A DNA stretch of 64,000 nt, from assembly GCF_900964775.1 (NCBI RefSeq), contig NC_041827.1, forward strand, positions 14,080,001 to 14,144,000. The letters run 5' to 3'. A model generated the notes under the pieces. The model saw only the letters and a list, made by a program, of their open reading frames with translations, was not told the DNA's origin and ran no database searches. Source of the DNA: Scleropages formosus. Taxonomy: Eukaryota; Chordata; Actinopteri; Osteoglossiformes; Osteoglossidae. Of this stretch, positions 36,019-50,200 are shown in pieces. The first letter of the stretch is position 1. Each line of letters starts with the position of its first letter. Position numbers and translations under genes: made by a program.

Positions 36019-39000
36019 ATTAGCCCGTCTTTTGGGCCTCCCTCACGCTTCAGCACCTTGCCACCAGACTACAGCTGCACGGGCCCTGGACAGTCTGTCT
36101 AGGTTGTGAATAACATCCAAAACTTTTCAGTGCTGAAAAAAAAAAAAAATCTTTCATACCTGAACTGTATCCTGCCTGTGATCGCACAGGTTAAGTATTG
36201 GGCTTTCCCAGGGTTATTGCATGGGTTGGCTACAGTCTCCTCTTCCTTATTTTGCTGATGTAATCATTCACACATAGATGCATATGGTTTCTTTTGTAAT
36301 AAAGGTTACTGTTTATCAGAAGGTTGGAAACTGGTACATGTGTGTATTGCTTGGATTTGACTTGAGAAATGGAAGACGATTGCAATCATTGTCAATTGTA
36401 ACATGATAGCATAAATTATGAGCAGCAGTGCCCTTATGTGGTTCTGTGGAAGTCAGACTTTTGGGTAGCAGAATATTTAATTAAAATCATGTTCTATTAA
36501 CATGGAAAAAATGCTGCTGTCTGTTCCAAAAATAATTGGATTCCTGTTTTCATTCTATAGACATTAAGGAACATAAATTGCATTTATGTTAGTTTCATTC
36601 TAAGCTTCATGTGTTTTGTAAGTTTCCATTTATAACTACAGTAGATCTTGCTTTTTAGTCATATTGATTTGTTGCAGAGCAAATTCTGGCACTACTGTGA
36701 AGGAGGACAGAACATGTTAACTTAATGGGAAGTGGACTCTGTGTAGAGATTAAGACTGTTGGCAGTGACTTCATAGGTTTTACAATTCTTTTTCATATCA
36801 GTAAACCTTCAGTGCTCCAAAAGTTTCAGATATGAGCTATAAAAATTCTGGAAATTGGACCTCATAATATCCATTTGAATATATGGGTTTGAGTGTAGTT
36901 TAAACCTGTTTGTCTTAGAGAACTGATGACTAAGGTTAGAAATCAATGTTCACTTTTGCCTCTGACTATCCACTGAACCACATATGCAGCACTTCATTCA
37001 CAAATTTTTTTTTTTTGTTTGCTTTTAAAGATGCATTTGACAATGAACCCAAATTCACGTATGAATTATGTGTTCGTGTGTTCTTATACTATTGCCATAG
37101 CTATTGTTGTTTGCCATTAAAACGGAGTAGAGTATGTGTTGCTGGTGTGAAAATGTGTGGGCCCATATTTAATCCTGTTTTATTCTGTGATTTTTTTTTT
37201 TCACTCCGGTTATTTCATTAGTGTTTCATTCAGAACCAATTAAATCCTTCTCGAGGAACCTGTATATCTGCTCATGTTTGTGTTTAAGTTTTGCGTCCAC
37301 AATGTACTTTGAAAGTCTCCCACACTATAATTATTTGTCTCAGTCCACACACCTCTAAAAAGGTTACCTCAATAAGATATTCACTCTAAGTTGTTATGCA
37401 AGGTCATGTCTTTGCAGATTAGAAAAAAATTAAAATCTTTTTACCTGTTGAAGCTTTTCTCATGCTGGCCCTGCATATTTGTGCAGACCCAGATGCTTGT
37501 ATAGGAAGGGTGTGCAGTAATTGAAATTTCCTACTTTATGACAAACCACTCTATGTATCATTAACAAGTTTCAGTAAATTGTCATTTTGTGGATTGCCAT
37601 TATTTCAGTTCATTTTCTTGTATTTCCTTTTTTTCATGTTTGTCGTTTATTATCAGTATTGGGCTTGGTTCCTGGACAGTGTTTAGTGCTGTGTTTCACT
37701 TTACTGTGATTCTCAGATTTCAGTCCACTTGCATGAGTGTCCACCTGGGGCCAGTGAGGTAATGTATCTGCTAAACTACTGAGCAGACAGACTTGCTCTT
37801 GCTGTAAAAGCAGTGATGTCAGGAATGACAGGCAGGCCAACCCAACAACACAACAACGGGATGGAGTTCCGTTTGCTGTAGTAGCACACCAAACTAGTGA
37901 AAAGCACTAAACGTGACAGTGGCTGAAAAGTGTGAGAACTGTACACACTTTACCTTGACCGTGTTCTGTGTTGCTTAGTCTTTACTTTTTTTGACCCCCT
38001 TTTGATTTGTGTATATTTTCAGAACAGCGCTAGATATTTATGGTGTCCCTTTCGGCAAAGCCGTTTACAACTGCATCAAAATATTGTTTGTCCATTTCTT
38101 CCATATGCTGGTACAATAAATGGCTACAAATTAATGGATGTTTTCTTCAAGTTTAAACTTCCCAATGTGAGCTCAAAATGACCATATAATGTCTACCCCA
38201 ACTGCATTGACTCTAAAGAAAAAAATAGAGGTGCAATGTCCAGTATCTGACCTATTTTTAGTCAAAATGGAAGTAGGCCAGATCTTTGTACAGCAAGAAC
38301 ATAAATTATTTGGATCAAGTGTACTACACTTTACCCTGGAAAATATACTTTTGAACTGAGGTTAATTAAAATATGACAAAGCTGCAAGTTATAGGAACAC
38401 ATCCTGAAGTTTATTATCTGAGTAGAAGCTAATAACAGGTTGTTTCATGTTCTTTCCAATTCCAGTAGTTTCAGGTTCTATTGAAATGTCTAGTATTTCC
38501 ATGGTGACATTGAATCAAAGTCATAATGTATAACTTCATACCTTAAGAAATAAACATTCTCAAATATAGCAAATTTATGAAAAAAGTCATTAAAATTTAA
38601 ACTGTGGCTGGTATTACAGTTTGTGAGCACTTGCACATAGACACACACACACACACAGAAGCAAGACTGTGTGTGTACAGCAAGTCTCTTCTGGGAGACT
38701 GTGGGCCACATCATTTAATCTTTTCAATTTAATTTAAATTAATTTTAATCTTTTGATTCTGTATTGTTAAGACAAAAAAATAGCATACATATTTCTGAGA
38801 GAATATAAAGTCAAAGCTATGTTTTTCATCCAGCAATTCAATTGGAATATAAAAAATTGAAATATAAAAATGCACCATTTTAAGAGACATCATTTATGTT
38901 TTTTAGAAGAAACAAATTAAATATTATTTTCCTTCTCTGCAGTTTTACCTCTGGTGGCATATGCGTTGTCTGAGTGCAGTTTCTCACACGTGTGAACTCT

Positions 39001-41290
39001 TTCGTATTTCATTGTTAATAGCTGAACACGTGGGCGGCGCGACTCGCTCTACATCTCCCCCTAGTGGCTCATATACGGAATTGTCACCTCAAACAGAAAA
39101 ATTGAAGATCGTTAACGCTCTTCGCCCGACAATTGAAACTACGTCGTTGCTGAAAATCCATCCGTTGTCCCTTTACCACAGTAACCCAGAGCACATACAA
39201 CTATTAATAACATTGGGAATTTATAAAGAATATCCCCCTTGTCAAACTACGAATGAAGGAGAAATTATCTATCTGCAATAGTTTGATAGTTAGTTATTAT
39301 AATAGTTTTAATATTGGGGAAATTTTTTCTTTCGCTAGTAGTACAGTAGTTGACAAATTTCATAATTCCTATTTGAAGCTGTTTGTGCTGTGGGTGTGAC
39401 AGCGGAGTTTGCTTTTTAAGAAAAAGATGAATATTATTTTAACACTTTTTGTGTTACTGTTTAAGGAATGTGTGGGTATTTTATTATATATAATTCTATA
39501 TATGGATTATTGGAGTCGAAACAGGACAAAATGCAAAGGGATGCAATAGAAATTGAAATGGTACAGTGGGCAGAGGGGAAGAAGAGCAGACAGGTCTCGG
39601 TCTTTTTAAAACGTGTTATTGCTATATGTAAGACTTAAATATATTTCTAAGTTTCAACCATTACACTTATTTGACTGCAGACTTATTCAGATGCTGAGAA
39701 ATTTGTTTCCGGAATGCACTGAGGCTTCCTCCTGGTCAGTTTTGTTAGTTAACCATGAGAAAAGCAGTTTGCAACTAAGGTGAAGCGCTTTTTAATTTGT
39801 TCTCCTTCCGTGATTCTCCTTTACGCCGTAGCTCTGCTTCCTTTCTCTACGACACTGTGACACCTGATGGAGGAACCCTGCACCGCCTGACATGTGTAAA
39901 GCAGAACAGAGCACTTTGAATATGACATTGTAGCCACGAGTTATTTTTTTTATTTTCAGTCATTTAAAGTTGACAACTTTGAGACTGCTTCACGTTAAAA
40001 AAATACAATAAAACAAACTGGCATCCCATCCATGTCGTACCCTGCCTTTCGGCTGATGTTTCCAGTATAGGAGGACCCTGCATTGTGTGAGCTGTTGATG
40101 AAATTTGATTGAATCAATGTGTCATTACAGATTTTCAGTTAATTTCAATTTTGTCTAACAGAATCTGACCTGGGGGGAAAAAAAATTGGGATTAAGCCAT
40201 GCTATCGAGCTTTTATAGATTGTGACGAAGTGGTTGGATTTGTGAACAATTCAAAGTTAAGAACAGACTCCTGGTCCCAGTTGATTTTGTCAACTGAGGT
40301 GCATGTAGGCGGTATAATTTCTTGTTGTTGAAACGGTCGCTTGAACCCCTCAGGCGAACGAAAGGAAATGTTATCGCAGAGCTGTGAATGAATTATAAAC
40401 TGTATCTTTCTCGGGTATCTTTTGTGCTGTATCATCTCACTCTTGCTCGCTCCCCTCCCCCACACAGAACTATTATGATACACACCTCAGTCAAATTATA
40501 GTTTTAGCATGTATTTCCTTTTATATGTACATATTACGTTGCCATTCTCACAAACAAATTTCAGCCACACGTTTTATTGACGCTTTTGTAAACATTATTA
40601 CTGCATTCAGTGCTCTCGTCTTGGACCGCCTCGCCGTTCCTCTGGTGAGACCAGATTCTCATTACTGTTTCTTGGAGAGTAATTCCTTGATACTCCATTT
40701 TCTTTAAAAAAATACCAATTTAAATAAATGTTTGAAAAAAAAAAAAAGCATCATAATGCTATAAAGCTACGTAAAGTAAAAAATAAAAAGTAAAGAAACC
40801 ATACAAACAAAGAACTACTGTATAAAGACAGTTTTAGTTTTCCTTTAAAAACCATAAGAAATTTGCACATGGAATGTCTGCAGTGATATTTTACATTTTG
40901 ACACAGGAGCAACAGCAGAAGCAGTTCAGAGTGAGCAAACGAGCAAAGACCATTAACTTAGTCATTACATAAAGTCTAGGCAAATACTGACACACACGTA
41001 TACTGAAAAAATACAATCATTATAAATATTTTCATAAACATTTTACACCATTTTACAAAAAAAGTCATTTTAAGCAATGTCCCCCCCCCCCCACACTGGG
41101 AACCTTAGACTCCAAAACGCCGTACGAAGCAGTAGTCCGGTTCCAATCTCCTGGATCTCGCTGGTTTCACATGCAGACCGTGACCTCTGCCCTCACCACA
41201 TGCTGTGCTATTAGGGAGCCCTCATCCTCCGAGAGTCAAACGATACTTCTTCCATTCATCGGCTTGACGGACTGACATCACTCAGGCGTT
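36019..41290. other. blcap 3' UTR, intergenic, and ripor3 3' UTR
   Basis: blcap poly(A) candidates: AATAAA at 36298-36303 and 38115-38120. ripor3 candidate on minus: complement of TTTATT at 40573-40578, giving a 0.7 kb 3' UTR. Between them is unique sequence with almost no SINEs. A 106-residue plus frame at 38961-39281 matches nothing I know. A CTCF-like CCCCCTAGTGGC lies near 39056-39068. Confidence 0.4.
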
Positions 41291-44200
41291 TCACAAAATA
41301 GTGATCTCAGTGTCCTCATTTCGGTACAGTTCCTCCTGCAGCTCGCAGCAGATATTGTCCATTCGCTGAAATGCCAGATGTCCTTTTTTACCTGGGAACG
41401 CATTAAAAAAAAAAAAAAAAAAAAATTTGCATGAGCTCAAAGACACAGGGAAAAGGGGAAACGATAAACGTAATTAATTCGTCTCTTAGTTATTTTAAAT
41501 CAAATTTATCCTCCGTCTTTTTCTGTAAGATTTCTTAAGTTATAGTGAAGTTCTTTGAAGCGGGGTGTTTCATTCATTTCGCTCTTTGGAGAGCTGTGAC
41601 CCTGAATTTCATAGCTCTGGAAATACTAACCTTATTTGGAACTATTACTGGATATTTCTGGCAGATGGCAAAAGGCTCTTTCATGAAGGATATTGCTGTG
41701 TCAAATTGCCCTTGGGCCATAACAGTCAATTTACATTCACTACTACATTTTCCCCACACATTTTCCAAAGGGCTGCTTATAAAATGGCAAATATTTTTCG
41801 GATATTTATTCCTTGTGTTGTATTATATTCCTCAGGTACCTATTTAGCTATTGAGAAGCCAAACACATCTTTCAGCAGAGCTGGATATCACACTCTACCG
41901 AGCACCATCAGACAAGACATTGTACTCGAGGCAACAAAACAAGCTCAGCAAGTGATCAAGAAATAACAACGTTCATTGTGTGGACATGAATTTTAAGATG
42001 TGTAAGTAGGTAACTTATCTGTGAGCACCTACAATACACACACCGGAGAATGAACTGAGGAGAGCAAATGTTTTGTGTTTGGGAGTTTTGGGTGTGTTGG
42101 AGTGCGAGTTGTCAGGAGCAGGTCTCACCAAAGGACAGCACGGTCTCTCTGGCGGCGTTACGCAGCTCCTCGTCCGCAGATCTCCACAGCTCAGCCACCT
42201 GCTCCGCACTTTCCGCCGCCTGCAACGCAGAATGCCGCATCATCCCGCTTCATCCCTCTCGCATAGCTTTGTCTCTTTCACCCTAATCTAATCAAACAGC
42301 AGTGATCACAGTAATACAGGAGTAATCAACTGGGGCTTTGACACCATGTAAATCCACGGTGAAGCCCCGGTCATTACCCTTACACCACACACATCCCCCC
42401 TTAAGGAGATGTCAGCAAGATTTTGTTATATTATTTTTTGCATGGTCAGCTTGTGTCGCAAGACTTCTTGGAAGCTAGCAAAATCTTGCCAAAATAATCC
42501 CCATTTTAAACATTTAGTAAATAAATACATTTGAATGTATATCTGTACCAGAAGAAGAGAAGAAAGTCCTGTTAAGAGAACCTCAATGTTAGCATTAGAA
42601 TCTGCTGGGATCTGCTGCAGGAATTTGACCCCAAAGCATCCCAGCGTGTGTCCAGCAGAGGAGATCGTCTTTGTTTTCATGGACCCAATAAATTTTGTGA
42701 CCTCTGCCCTGCACCGGGAGGTGCTGCGATCCCAGCCCTGAGCCGGAACGCCCTGTGACCCGAAGCGCGAGAGGCGCCGTGACACCTGCCCTGAACGAGG
42801 AGGCGACGCGATCTCGGCGCCACAGTGCGAAGCGCTGTGACCTCGGTCCAACGCCGGGAGGCGCCACTTACTTTAAGGCACTTGAGGGCAAAGCATGCTG
42901 CCTGCTGGAGCTTCACGTCGCTCTGTGTCAGGATCGCGGTGTAGTACACTACCGCCTGCGGGAACAAAAATGCAGTTTGCCGCAACGGAATATACCGTGA
43001 GTCCAGTTTTTATCTTTTAATTATAAGTGAAATCAAATAAACCCTTAACCTAAGTAAATCATCTGTCCATCTTTTAGGAGTTAAAAGTTTACATTTACAC
43101 ACATTTACATTTATTCATTTAGCAGACGCTTTCCTCCATTTGTTACTTTCCACCAGATGAACAATGTACATCGCACGAGTAGCTGCATTAAACTTTTTCC
43201 GATATCGACGATTCACAATCACCTTGCTAATAATACTTTTTTAAAATATATATAAACATTTATGTTAAAATACAGGAGTAGCTGCGTGAAGTCGTACAAA
43301 CAGTCGCGGTCCTGAAGCATCAATTTTACAAATGACCATATTTAAGGGCCTGGATTGATGTTTCTTTCGTTCAGGGTGTCAATAGCAGCAGATCTCGCAC
43401 GATGACTGGTGCTTAGCGGCTCCCAGGATGAAGGAGTGATGACCCCCTCCTCCTCGCACCCTTCCTCTTCCTCAGCTCCCGTACCTTTGCTCGGAAGCTC
43501 TTATTGGTAGAGGCCCTGCAGAGGCAGGAGCTGGCTGCCTGGGACACCTTGTGGTTGACGTCCATCTGAAGCCCGGCCAGGAGCTGCAGCGTGGCACCGA
43601 GCGGGTGCAGATCCGCGATCCGCTTCCCTTTCAGCTTCCTCAGGGCCTTCCTCCGCTTGGGGCTCTCCAGGGCGCTCACCAAGTGCACTGCGACACAACG
43701 AGACGTGCGTCACCCGTCCAGGAGGAGCCGCGACGTGGCAGTTTGCCAGCGGAACTATTCACGCCCACAGGCCCCCCGTGGGCCTTCTGTAAATACGGTC
43801 GATTTTTGCGTGCTTCCCCAAGCTATACAAGAAGCTCATTGTTTTCTCCGTCTCTTATTATGGTTTTTATTTAGTTACTTTGGGCGCTCCTTTCATCCAA
43901 AAGGACATACAGCTCTAATTCATACAGCTGGATGTTTTACAGGAGCAATTTAGATTCATTTCCTTGGCTCCTCCTAGGGTTCTAGCGTTATTAAATACCG
44001 AGCTACCTGCTGTTCTATACCTGCCTTCGTCCTACGTATTCCCAGTGTGAGCGCAGCAGAAAAATCATGCTCTCGGTTTCATATCGTGGCGCTTTTCAGT
44101 TTACGGCAGCGCTCCGTGTGTCGGATGGCCGACCGACCGCAGAGGGAGCGGCATGTGATTCTGACCAGATCCTACCCTGCGTGTGATTCTCCTGTAATTA

Positions 44201-47200
44201 AAAGAATAAAACGCTACATGCATTTGAAATCCAACGTATTTTTAATGCGTCCGCAACAGGAGCATTTTTTTATGTCGGAGACGTCGCTCTGCTTCCGCTC
44301 ATACGGCGTGCATAACACACACAGGGAGCACGTGTGACACGTAACCAAAACGAGCGAAAAGAACACGTGAACGCGAGCGAATGGCATAGCCGTACTTTCT
44401 TTGGCAAGGCGAGAGACGTGCTCCCCGAAGTCGGTCACTCCCCATCTGGTCAGGTAATTGAAGAGCTGGAAGACGGTCACGTGGTCCGTGCTGCACCGCG
44501 GTGCGGGGACCATCCGGCAGCTGGACTGCATCTGCTGCAGCAGCTGAGCGAAGGCTGCACAGAGCACAAAGCGGGTGAAAAAAGGCACGGCCAGACAAAA
44601 AAACATGAACATTTACGACACCTATAGAACTTAAGAACGGTTGTTTTAACTGTTAGAGGAGTTTCTGCTGCGAAAGTAATAACTAACAGTGCCGTCTGAG
44701 GTGAAAGCAGAGTCGAGAATGGCAACGGAGGTGATTTATGTAATGCTAGTGCGGTAAAGCTATTTTTAGCCAGTTGGTAAAATGTACTTGAGAGACAATC
44801 GATGCTGAAAAAGCAAAAAAAAAAAAAACAGCAGGCGCAGTCACGCGTTCGCGTTTATATACCGAAAGACGATTAGGTAGACGTCAGTGATATTACTAAG
44901 ATGCAGAAATCTTTGCTGCATATATGGCCAGTTTACACACCAGTTACATTTACATACATTTGCATTTATTCATTTAGCAGACGCTTTTCTCCAAAGCGAC
45001 GTACATCTCAGCAAAAAATACCATTTGTGCATTACATTAAGAGAAAGAGACACGGCTGCAGACATGTGACTCTTAAGTAAACCTAGTTTGTTACTTTCCA
45101 CTTGATGCACCGATGTTCGTCGCTCGAGGAGCTGCATAAAACTCAGGATAGACGAATCCTGATCACCTTCCTACATTCATTTTTTTTTGTTTAAAAAGGT
45201 ACGCAAACATTTACGTACAATACAGGAGTAGTGGCTGCGTAAAGGCTTATCTGGGGATGGTCATGAAGTTACGGTGCATGGACATTTACACCATACATGA
45301 GCTGGAGAGATCTTGGGCGAAGTGAGTCTGGAAGAGGTGAGTTTTCAGACCCTTCTTGTATGTAGAGAGAGTTTCAGCAGTTCTGAGTGAGGGGGGGGGG
45401 TTATTCCACCACAACGGAGCCAGAATTGAGAACCTCAGCGCTTCACTTTTCGTGCGCGGGACAGTTCTGACAAAGGTTTGACTCAAATAGGTGCCTAGAC
45501 AACGTGGAGGAATGAAATCGTGCGAATGACAGCATGTTGGATTAACGAAAAGGCTTTTGGGGGTGAGATCACCTGAATCCACCTGGCCCGGCTCTTTAGC
45601 TTTGACCTTGTGGATGAAACGCTTCCTCAGCAGCAGAGCGAAGGCCCTGGCCGAGCAGCAGAAGATGGAAGAGTCCCGGGTGCACTCGTCCCAGAAGGAC
45701 AGCAGCGTCTTCTGTCTTTGCGCCTTGGGAAGCACTGCGAAACACGGCGGAGTTGAAAACATCAGGGGCATCACGTTTTTGTGCAATTCATACACTGACA
45801 CTGGTGCTTAAATTTAAGGCCGGGAAGGTGATTGCTTCATCACTAGAGGGGGCAAGAGTCTCGATCGCTGCGCATGTTGACAAAATATTTGCTCTTCCGA
45901 TACGTGTATTTTTCACTCATTCAGTCCGGATAATTAATTCCACTCATTGTTTGCAATTTCACTGATGCGGTGTGTGACATCCAGTCCGGGTCCGCAACTT
46001 TCACTCCGTCGGCATGAACCGACACCACATCCGAAAACTGAAATCAAGCAGATGTGCGAGAGACTGAAACGCACTGCATTGTGGGAACATCGTACCTATG
46101 AATGAACCGGGACCAAATGATGGGATAAATATTGTGCACTTTCCACATATATCATTGAACTCTTACAGGATTTTTTAAAAGTGGAGATACTGGTTGGATG
46201 ACTTACTCTCTTTTATTGAGGTCAGTTCAATATTTTTTTCCAGTGACAACTTGCTTATATTTTCTAGTATCTCAAGTTGCCTAGATAGTTCTTCCAGTAG
46301 CTCTTTCTTGACAAGTGATGAATCTGAGGTTTTTATTTGCTACGGTAAGAGAAGACAAATTGGTAGGGTCAACAAACTAAATGACAATTTTATTTATTTA
46401 TTTTTCCAGAATTACATGCATTATATTATTACATGCATTATATAGTATATACTGTAATTGTTATGTTATACAATATAATTATGTTATACTAACTCATATT
46501 TACTGTTCTGTGTATCTTAGTTGTGCATTCAAAAAGCAAACGTTTCATTTAAAACTATTTCTTTCAGCTGTTTCAACCATACCTACCAATATGCTGTGCC
46601 GTGGAAAAGTTTTTGCGCCCTGTCTGCTTTTCTCTGTTTTACAGCATTTTCACCTTAAATTTGATCACATCTTTTTGCCACTTCTATTAATATATGAATG
46701 GAGCCCATCAAATACTTTCTCCTAAGAGTATTTCTTAAGAAAACACACACAAACTAATAATAATCTCATCAGGCCTCTAACCTGCAGTAGCACATTGCAG
46801 ATGCTTAGATGAATTTCCAAAGTCTGGTCCAGGCCAGAGTGGCCGGTGGTCAGCGGGATGTTCTCGGCTTTCTTGCAAGGTGGGCCGTCTTGTGGGAGCA
46901 AGCTCAGTCCAGCCAGAGCGTTCTCCTTAAATGAGCCGATTCTGTGAGTTGGGGGGGGGGGGGGGGGGAACGTTGGTGACCTCGGTAAGCTGAACCCGTC
47001 CTCCACACGTCTTACACCCTCAAAAAATTCCCTTTTGTTTTACGAGCAATTAAAAGGGCGCTTTCCCAAGCCCTGCAAATTATTCTAGATTTGCAGAGCG
47101 TATGAGCATCATGTTGTAAAAGCCTCCCTCGGGAAGAAGAGAGAGCGAAGCTTACATGTGTTCCAATGACAAAGTATAACTAAGTTCATTGTGTATGCTG

Positions 47201-47201
47201 T

Positions 47202-47241
<40 letters not shown>

Positions 47242-50200
47242 TGTGCACGCGTACTATTGTTATGTAACACAGCTGAAGCTCAAGAGCATTACCCAAGTAA
47301 GTGAATGTAGGTTCTCTCAAACGATCCCTGTATTACAGTCAACATGCATTTTATCGATGGAGTTATCAGCTGGACTCACTCCACGTTTTGCAGTCTCATG
47401 CTGCTCAGGGAAGAGAGCTCATCCATACTGAAGTCGGTGGACAGGAAGTCAAAACTGCCAAGGACTTCCTCAACTGACAGTGTCTCGGTGGAGGAAGACT
47501 TGTGTAGAGAGAGTTCATTCTGAAGGGCGACAACAGCACCGCTCATCGAAATGTATGTGTTCCAAATAAACAGTTGCAGTTATAATAGTTCTGGCTGCTC
47601 ATCCATCCATCCATCCATCCATCCATCCATACATCCATCCATACATCCATCCATACATCCATCCAATTCCAGTAAAGGCATTTCAAGTGCCCATTAGTCT
47701 GGAGCCCATCTTAAAAACACAGGGTGTGAGATTTGAATCCAGTTCCAAACCCACAGCACGTGGGATATCAGGCGCCGATGCACCCTCTGCAACACCCTTT
47801 CACCTCCTGCTTATTTATATTTTTTAATCCAAATTGCAGCTCCATCAGTTAAAGTGAGCCTAATATACCGTATATCTAAGACACAATCACACCACGATAC
47901 GACAGAGTAGCTTCTGAATGTGCTCCGAAACACTCTAGCACTTCTATCTTTAACGGCCACAAAGTAAATGTTACTACGCAAAAATATATTTGAAACATAT
48001 TTAGTCATCACGGGGCACCGGACAAAAACAGTTTGAACAAGATCTTAACACACGTGGCTTCGCTTCAGTACTTTTCTCAGTTAACGTGCCGGAGGACTTA
48101 AATTTGGGATGGCTTGTTTGCGACTTACTTTCAAGATGTTCCTGAAGTCCATTACTTGCTTCTCCAGCTTCTTCATCTCAGGCTCTGACCAGTATCTCTG
48201 CTGAACTTCTGCATCCAGCTGGTCCAGCAGGCTGCTGACGGCCCGGGCCAAGTCCCTCTTCTCCCTGCTGCCGTCTTCCGGATTGGTAGGAGGCGGCTCT
48301 CCAGGGTCTTTCAAGCTGGGTTGTTCCATCACACTCACACTCGTGCCCTTGTCCCCAGTGTCCTGGACTTCCGTGGACGGAGCGCTGCCCTTGTTCTGCT
48401 TGAGGATGTCTGGGGTGCTATGTCCATAAGGAGACAGCAGACCCTCGCCGGGTGTGGGTGGTCCCACGTCTGAGCCGGGTGACCAGTCCTCGCTGTTCCC
48501 GTCAGGTAGCTTCTTTCCCTGCTCATCTGCTATGTCGGAGAGCTGATCGGTGCTGATCTGCACTTCGCTTCCCCCAAAGATGGAGGGCACGAAGGTCTGG
48601 GAGCTCTCTGATAGATAGCTCAAAAGTGAGACCCCTCTGGACTCTTTGGAGCTCAAAGAAAGATAGTTCTCAGAGTCCTGGAGCTGCCTGGCCATGGTCT
48701 GGAAGACAGCGAAGGGAAAAGAGCACTCCCTATCATGCATTCATTTACTTTCCACACTATATCCATACATGAGGGAAACCATCTGGCGCGACGCTTTCCA
48801 AACTGCAGCGCTGCACCCCGGAAAATGGGAGGCAGAAGGCAGTAATGTTCTTAGGAAAGATATCGGTGAGGTCACAGAATAAGTCCAAGTGTAAGTGGGT
48901 TTCAAAGTTTAAGTTCATCCCTCGAAGGGCAATATGTTTGACACGTTGGTCCCTTAAAGGTTTAGCCTGTGGTTTTCTGCTTGTGTGAAGTGCAGACTGT
49001 AGTTCAGCCTCAGGGCTTTGCGATCTGTACCCTACTTACAATGAAATACTTCTCTGTGAAGCTCGGTGTACTGGGTGGGGTCCAGCTGTAGATGGATCCC
49101 TTCCTGCTGGGAACGGACAGCTTGCTGGGGGAGGTGGTGACGGGCTTCGTTTCCCCGCTGTCGAAGGGGCTGCAGGCAAAACGCAGGGCAGGACAAGACT
49201 CATCAGGGCAGGCAGGGACATTTTTGGTGACAAACCAAGAACCAAACGAGCACAAAACCACAAGTTCAGCTATCGTATTTATACTGCCGTTCCCCGCAAT
49301 GTGTGACTCTGCGTTCCCGTCAAGTGAATTATGATGTCACAACTGGTCCAACCAAGGCGAAATGATTGTTTTAAATTCCTTACTTCAGTTTTAAACTATG
49401 CAGCTCGCCTCCAGAGGGGTAACGGGAAGTTTGCTTGTTTTGTAATTTGCAAAGTTAATGGTTTGTTCGACCAGTCTGACAGCTGGGTGCTCAGCAGCAG
49501 ACGCTGTCAGGTTGTTGACTGGGTTCAGGACCATCAGCGGGCAGATGAGGCTGAAACGTTACGGCAGCAGAGTGCAGACGCAGTCGGCGAGCTCCTCTCC
49601 GCCGGTGTCGACTCTCAATATCGTGCCAAGGCCTTCAACCGTGACCATCCTCCAACACGGAATCCGTAAACTCATTTTCCAGGCTCTTAGTGAAGGAGCG
49701 AGAATGTGCCGTGTATCGGGGGGTGCAGGAGGAGGACGGGTCAACCTCTCTGCCTGGGATCAGCTGCTCACTTTCATTGCCGTGTCTGAGAAATATTGCT
49801 CATCGAAGGAAATATGACATGCAGGAGAGGAGGCAGAGAGCCGAACTCCCGAAATTTTCAGCTTCAGCCATTACGAGGGGGGTTCACAAGCGCGCCGAGA
49901 AATGTCTCGAAGCAGCTGTCACGAAGCCTAGCCCGCAGTTGAGGTCCTCTGACAGTCAAGGTGAAAAGCATGACATTCATCCAGCCTGTGCTTTTTCAAA
50001 GAAGCATGCCACAGGGCTACTCACTTCCACACCACCTCCAGCTGAAGCTTGATGGTGCCCAGCTCTGTGATGTCCACGATCATCATCTGCGGCCGCGCCG
50101 TGAAGAAGCCCACGCTCTCGCAGGTCACCACGCCCACGGGCGCAGAGACCAAGCCTTTCACTTCTGTCACCTGTAGGTAAAGCGGCGAGGTGAGCCACAT

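Noticed and set aside
38961-39281. 106-codon plus-strand frame
   Set aside because: No known domain, no splice partners, and normal intergenic composition; kept only as unexplained sequence.
42426-42985. Overlapping minus-strand frames of 90-141 codons
   Set aside because: They arise from the GC-rich duplicated block in a ripor3 intron plus exon 42872-42955 in mixed frames.
47600-47666. Regular short repeats that could suggest a CRISPR-like array
   Set aside because: It is a simple ATCC microsatellite with no unique spacers, in a vertebrate intron.
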